Of a DNA stretch of 64,000 bases, positions 1 through 10,529 are shown one piece after another. The position numbers and the translations under genes were made by a program. Under the pieces are notes generated by a model, which was not told where the DNA came from, did not search any database, and saw only the letters and a program-made list of their open reading frames with translations. Numbering within the stretch: position 1 is the first letter of the stretch; each line of letters opens with the position of its first letter. The stretch is from the NCBI RefSeq assembly GCF_003597395.2, contig NC_133770.1, positions 207,566,088 through 207,630,087 on the forward strand, in the 5' to 3' direction. The stretch comes from Chelonoidis abingdonii. Taxonomy: Eukaryota; Chordata; Testudines; Testudinidae.

Positions 1-1430
1 GCTTTTCTGTCTATAACATTCTCTGTAAGTCCTTCTACAAAAAAGTGAAGGAGAAAAGGAAATCACCACTCATGCCAACATCTAGATTTTGAAGTACATC
101 CCATCTATCTCCTATGTGTCTGTCTTTTAGATGCTCAGCTCTCCATTGTCTTCTGTGTACTGCACAGTTCCAAGCACATTAACAAATATTGACAACGTTT
201 GTGGTAATTTTTTTCAGAAGTACCACATTTTACTGTTTCCCTTCAATAGAGAGAGAATAGAAATATCTTTTTTCTTTTTAAGTCTGCTCCAATGAGCTTA
301 TATACAATTTGCAGGATATTCTATTTTGCACTGGCCATGGACAGTATTTTGTTGCCATGAATTTTCTGAATGTATACAATACATTTTCTTCTCAATATTT
401 TCCACGGAAGAGATTTTGAAGGCTTAGTTTACAAGTCAAAAACTCCAGATGTTGACAGGCATGTAAATCCAACTGCGGATTTAAAACACACTGATTGAAG
501 AGTTCTGTTTTTTAAACAACCCTATTACATTTTAAAGAACAATATTTTTAAAGTGTGCAATACACCAATATTCATCTATTAGATAAATCACTTTAGCAGA
601 ATTAAAGAGGAAAAGATCTAATTTACAGTACTCTTGACATAGACACGCATAGTAGTTTTCCAGAATTATTAGGGTTGCTCAACCTTAAAGTAAATATAAA
701 TAGACCTAAACTACTCCATTAGCACTCCAGAGTACCAAAATAATGTAAATACTGTATTCCGTAGTATTCTAAATAGCTGCTGTACACCATCACTGGGCAG
801 ACTTAATTCTATAATCAGACTTGTTAGTCTTTGCTTGGAATCTGACCACACAAACATTTCTGGATTTACATTATCCACAAATGGAGTAATTTTAATCTCA
901 AATATAAACACAAAACGTTTTAAGAATTAAATGAAAAATGTACTATGCACAGCAGAATATAACATTTTGTCTACTAAGGACTAAATCCGGATTGCATTAT
1001 GAAAAACCCTCATTAATGTCAATGACAATTTCACACAAATTACGGTGAGGAGGAGTAGGCTCTTAATGGCTAATAACCAATCCTCATAATATTTTGTAAA
1101 ATGGGAACACAAGAATACTTTGCAGTAGCAGGAAATACAGTTGTGCAAACCACAAACACTATATGGTAGTAAATCTAAATTCATTTATTCTGAGCCTTAT
1201 TCTTGGTTATTTTGGAAAGCAAAAGATTGGCAGTTTCCCCTGTGTCTATCAGAACCATCATGCTACAGGGTGAGACTTCACTCTCATTTTAGTGTTTGTG
1301 CCCTCAGCCAGCTTCTTTGCTGACTGGGTTCTATTTCAGATCCCCCTTTCCGTACACAGAACATATACAGCACAGTGTTTGATATTTTTATTACAAAAGC
1401 CTCTCTCTCTATCATTTTAGGCCTTCCTTA
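1..1430. other. Unassigned AT-rich stretch
   Basis: I see no repeat family, exon or conserved motif here. Open frames are at most about 67 codons, have no family resemblance, and are what AT-rich random sequence yields. It could be intronic or intergenic. Confidence 0.5.
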
Positions 1431-1499
1431 AAAAACAAAAAAACAAGAACTTAAAGTCCAGGAGTAAGGAGGCAAGGGGAATGTGAAGTCTGAGAGAAA

Positions 1500-1816
1500 G
1501 TCAGTTGTCCCCTGCTCCAGAGGCACCAATTTTGTCAATTCTCCAGGAGGTGCTTGCCCCTGCTCGGTCCCAAGCCCCACCCTCCTCCATCCCTTCCTGA
1601 AGACCCTACCCCACCCTGCCTCTTCCCTACCCTGAGCATGACCTGCCCTTGCTCTGGCCCCTTCTCCCTCCTTCTCCTGCCCGCTGCTGAACAGCTGATC
1701 CCAGCGAACGGGAGGTGCAGACGCTGATCGGTGTGGCTGCTGGTGAGTGCTGAGCACCATTTTTTACCCCGTAGGTGCTCCAGCCCTGAGCACCCATGGA
1801 GTTAGTACCTATGCCC
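1500..1816. repeat. Pyrimidine-rich hAT-like repeat, degenerate copy
   Basis: The sequence is a C/T-rich block of CCC and CTCC runs. It continues through 'gaacagctgatcccagcg' and 'gtgagtgctgagcacc' and ends near 1816 in 'gttagtacctatg'. The same order of motifs occurs in the well-bounded hAT-like element at 36507-36923 (gaacagctgatcacagcg, then gctggtgaatgttaagcacc, then ccagcacctatg). I therefore assign it to that family. The 5' end is unclear and no target duplication was found. The 110-codon minus-strand frame inside it is a composition artefact. Confidence 0.5.
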
Positions 1817-2033
1817 TGCTCTGTTGATTGTCATTAGATAGGTGGTTGCCCATGTCATTCTTATGAGGCTTTTTTTTACAGCCCTTATTTTTTGTTTCTG
1901 GAGTAGAGTTTAGGAGATGGCTGAGGTGAATACTCCAAGTTTCCAATATCAAGAGGCAAAGAAAATGGGTGGGTGGGAGGGAGGGAGCTGAGTGTTGTCT
2001 ACTTCCTAGGTTAACACCTTTTTATTATTTCAT

Positions 2034-2145
2034 AGAACCATAGAAGATTAGGGTTTCAAGAGACCTCAGGAGGTCATCTAGTCGAACCCCCTGCTCAAAG
2101 CAGGACCACCTCAACTAAATTATTCCTTATTTCCACTGAGGGGAA
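2034..2145 (-). mobile_element. CR1 LINE 3'-end fragment
   Basis: On the + strand it opens with 'catagaaccatagaag', the reverse complement of the CR1 3' terminal microsatellite (ATTCTATG-type). It continues through 'gagacctcaggaggtcatc', a typical CR1 3' UTR. It is only about 110 bp, a severely 5'-truncated copy, which is usual for CR1. Confidence 0.7.
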
Positions 2146-2503
2146 TCATAATGCTAGCTGTTTGTCTGGAACTTCCCTTCCAGGATGAGACAGAGGGACT
2201 CAACAAAAAATAGCAAAATCTCACTGTACAATATAAATGTTGCTCTGTTTAAAGAAGAATACAGGACTTCATAGAAAAAAGTCAAATATCTGGAAAAATC
2301 AGATCAAATCTAAAAATGCTAGCATACTAGCTATTCAAGATAAGGACAGATTGATTGATCAAGTACTTATGTGACTTACTGCAGTGGCTGTTGGATACAA
2401 AAAAATAATCTCTTAAGGAAAGAGTATTCCATTGCCAAAGCAAGACAGGAATGACACTATTAAAGCATAATGACCCTAAGTCTAACTGTGTAGAGGTCCA
2501 AAG

Positions 2504-2599
2504 ACCTGAAGAACAGCTCTTTGTGGCTTGAAAGCTTGTCTCTCTCACCAACACAAGTTGATCCAATAAAAGATATTTCCTCATTCACCTTGTCTCTAC
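2504..2599 (+). mobile_element. 96-bp Penelope-like terminal fragment with hammerhead-like core
   Basis: The insert lies between two identical 10-bp copies of 'aggtccaaag' (2494-2503 and 2600-2609), a target-site duplication. It carries the hammerhead-type layout CTGAAGA (2506-2512), a helix II candidate, GAAA (2530-2533) and then GCTTGTC. The downstream part (caccaacacaagttgatcc, then aataaaagatatt) matches the right arm of the fold-back copy at 24156-24336, so this is the same Penelope-like subfamily. Hammerhead motifs in Penelope terminal repeats are published. Catalytic activity of this copy is unknown. Confidence 0.6.
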
Positions 2600-2609
2600 A
2601 GGTCCAAAG

Positions 2610-4495
2610 GTAAGTCACAATTTTCAACAAAACTTTCACCCAGAAGAGACACTCACTAGTACTGAAAATCCCCAAACGCATAAAAATACTTCTCTCTATT
2701 CATTGAGATAGGATAAGAAACATTTGTATTATAGACTCTGCTACTACTGTTACATTTTGCATGCACTTAAATATCAATGGGATAGGTGCCTTGGAAATAC
2801 TACAGATAGAAAATGTAAAAAGATATTTTGGAATAAAAAGCAACTCCCCCTCTCTACCTACCTTGGGGTTTTTATGGAAAAAAGTTTTCATTTTTGATTT
2901 CACTGTGCTGCCTCTCTCCTTCTTAATACCTTATTTCCCCTGATAATTTATTCTTCCTTAAATGTACACATTTTTGAACACCTCCCAGTTTTTTTCCCAC
3001 TTAATTGTGTTATTCTGTCCCATTGTCCAATGCATTTAATGATGGAATGAGGTCGTAAATCATCCTTTTTGCCTCATTTCTGAGGCTTTATAACTCTTTC
3101 AAATCTTTTTCAATGCACTTCTTTCACAAAGCTTTTCAGTGTTATGTACTGAAAAGGTACCACTACTATTTAAAAAACAAAACCAAACAAAAATGCTGCT
3201 GAATTACTATGTGACCGTTCCGTCTGCTATTCACTTGGTACTTAGTGTCTGAACTGTTGTCTATTGTATGTCTCAAACCCGAATCCTGTAACAAGATTCA
3301 TGAGGGCAGAGAACCTGAGTACACACAGAGCACCATCCACTTCAATGGGGTCCACAACAGGCATAGGGGTCAGGACTGGGGCCTTAAATTGTAAACCACA
3401 GCATGTCTCTTCTGCACAGTAGTCACCACACTATCAGCATTCAAGGGAATAAACAATTTATCTTAATTGCTTATATGCAGATACTTTCTAACATTTTAGA
3501 AAATTACTCAAAACTATTTTATTATATTCACATCAGTGGAAGCACTATTTAGCTCATGTTGTATACAATATAAAGTTATACAAATTAGCTTTTAACTATA
3601 ATTTGCTAAAGTAGTTATCTTATTGCCCTTGCTTAAGACAAAAAAGTGAGCAGCACACAACCATTTTAACTTTCCTTTTCCTCCCAGTGAGAATCCTATA
3701 TAACAGATTTAAAATATTATTAATTTCCGAGTACAGACTTACTTTACCAGTATTTTTTTTCTCCACTACGCTGTGGTGTTGTGGGTTTCACAGACAGTAG
3801 TCTTTTATTTTGCTTTTGTAAAGCCTCAATTTTGTTTCAGATTTGACTTTTTACTGTAGCCACTCCTTAGAATTTTAAGGCTCAGTTTTTCATTAGTAAA
3901 AAGCTGTAAGCAAGCACTTTAGGATTAGTCTGTTTTTTGTTTTGTTTGTGCAGCCATGCCATATTTGAGTGAATATTTATTAACCTGTTGTTGATATTTA
4001 TATTGTACATGAACTCAGAAATAATAAAGGGATGAAATTTTACATAAGAAATTAAAAAGATAAAGATGAAAAATGAGTCTTCAAGATAAGTCACCATTTA
4101 TGTCAGAAAGGAAGAAACATTACTTGAATGCTTTTCTTTTTGTTGCTATGGAATAGCAGCCCAGAAAATAACCACTTCCTTTTGCTGTTGTTGTAGGGCA
4201 ACCTTTCTCACTGATCTATGGTGAACTAGCTGGTGACAAACAAACAATAGGTGGCAAACAAAATATTGTAAAGATATCTGAGTTTGTAAGGTATTTGAAG
4301 CATGAAATATTATATATTGTATGCTTGTACAGCATCCAGAAATATGAGGCTCTGATCCTAAATAGAGCATACCATGCTAAGGTAATACAAATCATATAAT
4401 ATAGGGATCACTGGGGAAACTAAAGCTAATGAAAATAACTGGTGATGACTTGCAAATCACTGACTGAAACTGTTTAAAAGTATGCATTGCAGTAA
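2610..4495. other. Unassigned AT-rich stretch
   Basis: No repeat or gene signature is recognised. Short minus-strand frames (for example near 3882-4097 and 4146-4370) lack family motifs, start context and splice signals that would support an exon. Confidence 0.4.
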
Positions 4496-4497
4496 TT

Positions 4498-6428
4498 GGA
4501 GAGAAGAGAAGGGAAAAAAGGTAGCAAAATGTTTTTTAAGTACATCAGAAGCAGGAAGCCTGCTAAACAACCAGTGGGCCCCCTGGACAATCTAGATACA
4601 AAAGGAGCACACTTAAAGATAATAAAGTAATTGCAGAGAAACTAAATGAATTCTTTGCTTCAGTCTTCATGGCTGAGGATGTTAGGGAGATTCCCAAACC
4701 TGAGCCATCCTTTGCAGGCGACAAATCTGAGGAATTGTCACAGACTGAAGTGTCACTAGAGGAGGTTTTGGAATTAAACTGATAAACTTAACAGTAACAA
4801 GTCACTGGGACCAGAAGGCATTCACCCAAGCGTTCTGAAAGAACTCAAATGTGAAATTGCGGAACTATTAACTATGATTTGTAACCTGTCCTTTAAATCA
4901 GCTTCTGTACTCAATGACTGGAAGATAGCTAATATAACGCCAATATTTAAAAAGGGCTCTAGAGGTGATCCCGGCAATTACAGACCGGTAAGTCTAACGT
5001 CATTACCGGGCAAATTAGTTGAAACAATAGTAAAGAATAAAATTGTCAGACACATAGAAGAACACACATTGTTGGGCAAAAGTCAACATGGTTTCTGTAA
5101 AGGGAAATCATCTGAGAGTTCTTTGAAGGGGTCAGCAAACATGTGGACAGGGGGGATCCAGTGTACTTAGATTTCCAGAAAGCCTTTGACAAGGTCCCTC
5201 ACCAAAGCTTCTTATGTAAAGTAAGTTGTCACGGGATAAGAGGGAAGATCTTTCATAGATTGAGAACTGGTTAAAAGACAGGAAACAAAGTGGTAGGAAT
5301 AAATAGTAAATTTTCAGAATGGAGAGGGGGTAACTAGTGGTATTCCCCAAGGGTAAGTCCTAGGACCAATCCTATTCACTTATTCATAAATGATTTGGAA
5401 GAAATGGTAAACAGTGAGGTGGCAAGTTTGCAGACGATACTAAACTGCCTCAAGATAGTTAAGAGCAAAGCAGACTGGAAGACTCAAAAAGATCTCACAA
5501 ACGAAGTGTTTGGGCAACAAAATGACAAAGAAAATTTAATGTGCATCATGTAAAGTAATGCACATTGGAAAAAATAACCCCAACTATACATACAAGTGAT
5601 GGGGCTAATTTAGCTACAACTATTAGAAGAGATCTTGGAGTCATCGTGGATAGTTCTCTGAGACATCCATGGATGTGCGCAGCAGCAGTCAAAAAAACAA
5701 ACAGGATGTTAGGAATCATCAAAAAGGAATAGAGATAAGATGGAGAATATATTATTGCCCTTATATAAATCAATGGTACGCCCACATCTTGAATACTGCA
5801 TACAGATGTGGTATCCTCATCTCAAAAAAGATATACTGGCCCTAGAAAAGGTTCAAAGAAGGGCAACTAAGATGATCAGGGGTTTGGAATGGGTCCCATA
5901 TGAGGAGAGATTAAAGAGGTTAGGACTTTTCAGCTTCTAAAAGAGGAGACTAAGGGGGGATATGATAGAGGTATATAAAATCATGAGTGAGGTGGAGAAA
6001 GTAGATAAGGAAAAGTTACTTACTTGTTCCCATAATATAAGAACTAGGGGTCACCAAATGAAATTTATGGGCAGCAGGTTTAAAACAAATAAAAGGAAGT
6101 TCTTCTTCACGCAGCACACAGTCAACGTGTGGAACTCCTTGCCTGAGAAGGTTGTGAAGGCTAGGAGTGTAACAGTGTTTAAAAAAGAACTAGATAAATT
6201 CATGGAGGTTAAGTACATTAATGGCTATTAGCAAGGATGGGTAAGGAATGGTGTCCCTAGCCTCTGTTTGTCAGAGGGTGGAGATGGATGTCAGGAGAGA
6301 GATCACTTGATCATTACCTGTTAGACTGACTCCCTCTGGGACACCTGGCATTGGTCACTGTTGGTAGACAGGATACTGGGTTGGATGGACCTTTGGTATG
6401 ACCCAGTATGGCCATTCTTATGTTCTAA
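4498..6428 (+). mobile_element. CR1 non-LTR retrotransposon, 5'-truncated and frameshifted
   Basis: About 1.9 kb of a CR1 LINE starts in the region linking endonuclease and reverse transcriptase (RT). A frame at 4874-5170 encodes RT motifs including 'NDWKIANITPIFKKG' and 'GNYRPVSLTS'. Further on, 'GIPQG-stop-VLGPILF' lies near 5338-5378 and the catalytic F-A-D-D near 5427. The C-terminal part follows in frames at 5740-5940 and 5962-6231. The 3' UTR ends in the reptile CR1 signature 'gacccagtatggcc' plus 'attcttatgttc'. Stops and frameshifts make it inactive. CR1 copies its RNA into DNA at a nicked target. This copy is old and has no visible target duplication. Confidence 0.93.
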
Positions 6429-6734
6429 CAAATATATACAACTTCAGTTGTACCCAAAGTATGAACCTGAAAACCACTAGCAATGGGCTAAATTTTCCAA
6501 AAGCTACTGTGGTTCTGGATTTCTAAATCTATGCATGCCCAGCTGAAAATCAGACCTCTTTAAAGCATCAAGTTTGGCATCGAAAAACTAAGACAAATGA
6601 AAAAATCAGCCACTATGCCTAATTTATCTGTAGCAGAAAACCCAAGTAGCAACCAACTAACAACAAAATAATCAGTCTATACAGCCACAATTGAACTCAA
6701 ATTATAAAAAACTGTATTTATGAAGCAAATAACC

Positions 6735-6797
6735 CTAATCTAAATTAAATATTTATTTAATTTAATTAAATAATTAATTTAATTTAATTATTATAGC
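6735..6797. repeat. AT-only low-complexity tract
   Basis: The tract is made almost entirely of TTTAATT/AATTAAA words and includes short self-complementary stretches. It is simple sequence between two CR1 copies, with no function inferred. Confidence 0.8.
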
Positions 6798-6974
6798 ATG
6801 TGGCTTCTAAACACAGTTTGCCCCTCCCTCCATGTCTTCATAGGAATCATATAAATAGCTCACATATAATCCAGGGTATAAATCTCCTTGGACATTACAA
6901 TGAAAAATACAAAATTTCTAACACTGAAATCACTATTCTACATCTAAAAGTCAACAAATCTTCAGTATTGAACA

Positions 6975-7552
6975 TAAGTGTTGTAAGCAAGACACGAAAA
7001 GCAATTTTTCCATTCTATTCAGTCCTGGTAAGGCCTCAGCTAGAGTACTGGATCCATTTCTGGGCACCATACTTTGGGAAAGATGTGGACAAATTGGAGA
7101 ATGTCCAGAGAAGAGCAACAAAAATGATTAAAGGCCTAGAAAAAATGACCTATGAGGAAAGATTGAAAAAAATTAGGTTTGTTTAATCTGGAAAAGAGAA
7201 GCTGAGGCGGGACATGATAAGAGTCTTCAAGTACATAAAAGGTTGTTATAAAGTGGGGGGTGATAAATTGTTCTCCTTAACCACTGAGGCCAGGACAAGT
7301 AATGGGCTCAAATTGCAGCAATGGTGATTTAGGTTAGACATTAGGATAACCTTCCTAACTGTAAAGGTAGTTAAGCCCCGAATCAAATTATCTAGGGAAG
7401 TGGTGGAATCTCTGATGTTGGAGGGTTTTAGGAATAGGTTATACAAATATCTGTCAGGCATGGTCTAGATAATACTTAGTCCTGCCTCAGTTCAGGGGAC
7501 TGGACTAGGGAACCTATCAAGGTCCCTTCCAGTCCTACATTTCTATGATAAT
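6975..7552 (+). mobile_element. CR1 LINE 3' fragment, second subfamily
   Basis: The frame at 6800-7186 ends in the CR1 RT C-terminal region ('VRPQLEYWIHFWAP', then '[14 protein letters not shown]'). The 3' part continues out of frame. The copy ends with 'ccagtcctacatttctatgat', the classic CR1 3' end, which differs from the 3' end of the copies at 4498 and 8605, so two CR1 subfamilies are present. It is truncated at 5' within the RT region. The first ~55 codons of that open frame are flanking sequence. Confidence 0.9.
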
Positions 7553-7555
7553 AAC

Positions 7556-8604
7556 TACAGCATTTTTCTTATTTTTTTCCAGTATTTACAAAGCATTCTT
7601 AGATCCTGGGGGAAAAAATTCCGATCAAACTTCCTTGAGCACACAGATCTTCAAGAGAAAAGCAATTTTCATGTAAAAAACAGTGTCATTCTTAAAATTG
7701 ACACAGCCAGTACAAACAAAAACTACATTTAGTGACAGTTAAGGTTGCATCAGGACAAAGTCTTAAAAGCACAGAAATACGAAGATAAGAGGAAATGCCT
7801 ACATGTCATTCCACCTTCATATTGCCGACAATGTTGGTGACAATTCACTCCAACATTTGATAAGTCTTTCACTTCCATCTCCAACAGACACTAAAAAGAA
7901 GTACTTACCTCATTTCATGGGTAGAATGGATGGGTCCTGATGCAACCTTAAGTGTCACTAAACATAGTTTATATTTGTTAATTTCCTAGATGTGTGTGTT
8001 TCTGGTTTTTTAAATACAGCTTTGGTGCACCTCAGTGCATAGTTGCCCAGGACCAGGGAGAAGGGAAGCTGCTCCTTCCTGGGAATCAGACGGAGGAACT
8101 GGGCTGCTGAATCTGCTTCTGATTATGTCAACTCTCCTGAAGGATGAGCAAGATTGTGACATACCTCAGTAAATTCCATAAACCTATAGTGTTTCATCCC
8201 CTTTTAAAAGTTCCTGAAAGTACGTACACTATCAAGAGCAATCCTCCTTATGCAACAGTGATGACATAACTTTCCAGCTGGGGAAAACATGCGTGGAGGA
8301 GTCTGTGTCATCCCTCATTCCCTGAGGCACACTGTAGCTTCTCATGGACTTGTGGAAACAGCCAGAATAGACTACAGCAGCAAGGTCAATGCTGGCAACC
8401 CACCAAGAGGTCTCTGCCTACTGCACTCCCTCTTCCTCTGGGTTCATCATGGCTGCCAGTCTGAAGCATATCTCTCAACTGTCAGGGTTTGACCCCTTGA
8501 TCTTCAGATCCTTAGCTCTGACCTTTACTACCATAGCTACAGGGATACTTGGTATAGGCTAGCTGCTAAGGAAGGACCTGACACACAATCTTGCTCATCC
8601 TTCA
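7556..8604. other. Unassigned stretch holding a 21-bp inverted repeat
   Basis: No known family was recognised. A 21-bp word at 8138-8158 (tgaaggatgagcaagattgtg) recurs exactly as its reverse complement at 8584-8604, immediately before the next CR1 fragment. The 67-codon frame at 8289-8492 is not supported as a gene. Confidence 0.6.
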
Positions 8605-8899
8605 ACCTGTGGAACTCTTTTCCAGAGGATGTTGTGAAGGCCAAAACTATAACAGAGTTCAAAAAAGAAGTAGATAAGTTCATAGGTCCATCAATGGCTA
8701 TTAGCCAGGATGGGCAGGGATGGTGTTCCTAGCCTCTGTTTGCCAGAATCTGGGAATGAGCGACAAGGAATGGATCACTTGATGATTACCTGTTCTGTTC
8801 ATTCCCTCTGGAGCACCTGGCACTGGCCACTGTCGGAAGACAGGATACTGGGGTAGATGGACCTTTGGTCTGACCCAGTATGGCTGTTCTTATGTTCCC
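8605..8899 (+). mobile_element. CR1 LINE 3' fragment
   Basis: It starts at 'cctgtggaactcttttcc' (end of the CR1 coding region) and ends with 'ctgacccagtatggctg' and 'ttcttatgttc', the same subfamily as 4498-6428. The 5' truncation point abuts the right half of the 21-bp inverted repeat. Confidence 0.9.
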
Positions 8900-9487
8900 A
8901 GTGAGTTACCCAGCTATTTACTAGTTAGCAATACAATATTAGTGATAAGGAATCCTGGATTTTATCTGTGGCTCTTGCATTAACAGTGTCATTTATGATG
9001 TTTAGAGTCACAATAACCAAAGCTGGATCAGTCAACTTGAAACACTGGATAAGGTTTGGATTTGTCACATTTCAGACCTGGATTTTATTCCTGACTGTAT
9101 TGTCAGTGACATTCTATAAACTCTCTGCTAACTTATTTTAAAAATGGATGAGTGGGGGTGTTCAGCAGCACCTCCCTGACTGCATTTTAAGGTTGGTGTT
9201 TATGTCCCTAGTTAATAATAATAAAGGTAGTGAAGTGCATGGGAATATAAACAGCAGTTAGACAAAGAAAGATTTGAACTCCTGGCTTCCTATTATCAAG
9301 CTCAGGAAACTTTTCCCCAGGCTACATGCAGTCAATCATTTCCTCCCTAAACAGAATCAGTAGTAGCAGCTACAACACCAAATGCATTGGAGGTTTGGCT
9401 TGGGACATATTATGTGTTATGTTTAAAAAGTTATAAAATGCTCTATAGACAAACATTTCCTATGTATAGGTGATGTCAGAATCAGTA
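8900..9487. other. Unassigned stretch
   Basis: Nothing is recognised beyond AT-rich unique-looking sequence. Confidence 0.4.
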
Positions 9488-9495
9488 CATTAGGA

Positions 9496-9857
9496 CAGAG
9501 GTTCCCAACTTTTTTGTTTCTGAAGCCCCCCAACATGATATAAAAACTCCACGGCCCACCTGTTCCACAACAAATGTTTTTCTGAATATAAAAAACAGGA
9601 CTGGCATTAGGAAGTAGCAAGAAGTGCAATTGCCTGGGGCCCCACACTACAGGGGCCTCCATGAAGCTAAGTTGCTCAGGCTTCAGCTTCAGTCCCAAGT
9701 GGAAGGGCTCAGAGCCCTGGGCTTGAGCCCCATGCAGTGGGGCTTTGGCTTTCTGCCCTGGGCCCCAGGAAGTCTAACACTAGCCCTGCTTGGTGGATCC
9801 CCTGAAACCTGCTCATGGCCCCTCAGGTGGCCCCAGACCACTGGTTGAGAACCACTG
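9496..9857. mobile_element. Non-autonomous hAT DNA transposon (362 bp)
   Basis: The terminal inverted repeats are CAGAGGTTCCCAAC at the left and, read inward from the right, CAGTGGTTCTCAAC. The element is flanked by identical 8-bp direct repeats 'cattagga' at 9488-9495 and 9858-9865. The CAGNGGTTCTCAA-type terminus and 8-bp duplication are diagnostic of the hAT superfamily (Charlie-like). The interior is GC-rich and non-coding. It therefore depended on transposase supplied in trans. Confidence 0.92.
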
Positions 9858-9937
9858 CATTAGGAGGTGCAATGTGGGCAAAAGGCAGATCCCAGAGCAT
9901 GAAAAGGGTGCATAGAAAGGCACTCTTATTAATCCTT

Positions 9938-10117
9938 AAAAGCAGCAGAGAATCCTGTGGAACCTTATAGACTAACAGATGTTTTGGAGCATGAGCTTTC
10001 ATGGGTGAATACCCACTTCGTCAGATGTATGCTCCAAAACGTCTGTTAGTCTATAAGGTGCCACAGGATTCTCTGCTGCTTTTACAGATCCAGACTAACA
10101 CGGCTACCCCTCTGATA
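9938..10117 (+). mobile_element. Fold-back Penelope-like copy 1
   Basis: The copy is palindromic. The left arm 9938-9993 is the reverse complement of the right arm 10029-10083 with two mismatches, and the loop is 35 nt. Only the right side continues into a terminal tail (10084-10117, 'actaacacggctacccctc'). A hammerhead-type core lies on the minus strand: CTGACGA at 10024-10018, a helix II with GTGGG and CCCA, and GAAA at 10000-9997. Perfect 13-bp duplications 'cttattaatcctt' (9925-9937 and 10118-10130) show that the whole palindrome inserted as one unit. The tail is often taken for a tRNA-SINE head. I see no convincing A and B boxes, and related sequence sits at the 3' end of Penelope-like coding copies in this window. 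Confidence 0.8.
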
Positions 10118-10375
10118 CTTATTAATCCTTGTGTATCAATCCATTTTTCATCAAACCACCATGAAAAATTCAGCAAGTGCTCAAAGTTTACATTTTATGT
10201 TTAGGCTTCTGCCATTTCAATTAGATTTTTACAAAATGAAAGTTTAAACTATTAAATTTTGAGAGCCTTAGCATCATTCATAATTGAGGTATGCCATGTA
10301 AAATACACCAGCATTCACTTTTTAGAAAAAGGAAAAATCAATCAACTCATGTCACTTATTCACAATAAAATTAAG

Positions 10376-10525
10376 GTGACCCCATGCCTCAGTTTCCCCA
10401 TCTAAAAATTAATATAATATTTACCAATCTCTGCATGGTTCTTGTGAGGCTTAATGAATGTATGTAAAATACCTTGAGATCCTGGACTAGTAGGTGCTAT
10501 ATAGGAAAGTATTAGTAATGTTTCT
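10376..10525 (+). mobile_element. MIR (CORE-SINE) remnant
   Basis: 'gcctcagtttccccatct' followed by a degenerate AAAATTAATATAATA, 'cttgtgaggcttaatgaatg' and 'taggtgctatata' follows the order of the 3' half of MIR. MIRs are ancient tRNA-derived SINEs shared across amniotes. No 5' tRNA part is visible. Confidence 0.75.
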
Positions 10526-10529
10526 CAAT

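Noticed and set aside
1428..1760. 110-codon minus-strand frame
   Set aside because: It lies in a pyrimidine-rich repeat related to the hAT element at 36507. The frame follows from biased composition.
10084..10117. tRNA gene or tRNA-derived SINE head
   Set aside because: No acceptable A box plus B box pair was seen. The same type of sequence sits at the 3' end of Penelope-like copies, so a Penelope tail explains it better. I cannot exclude a SINE without a search.
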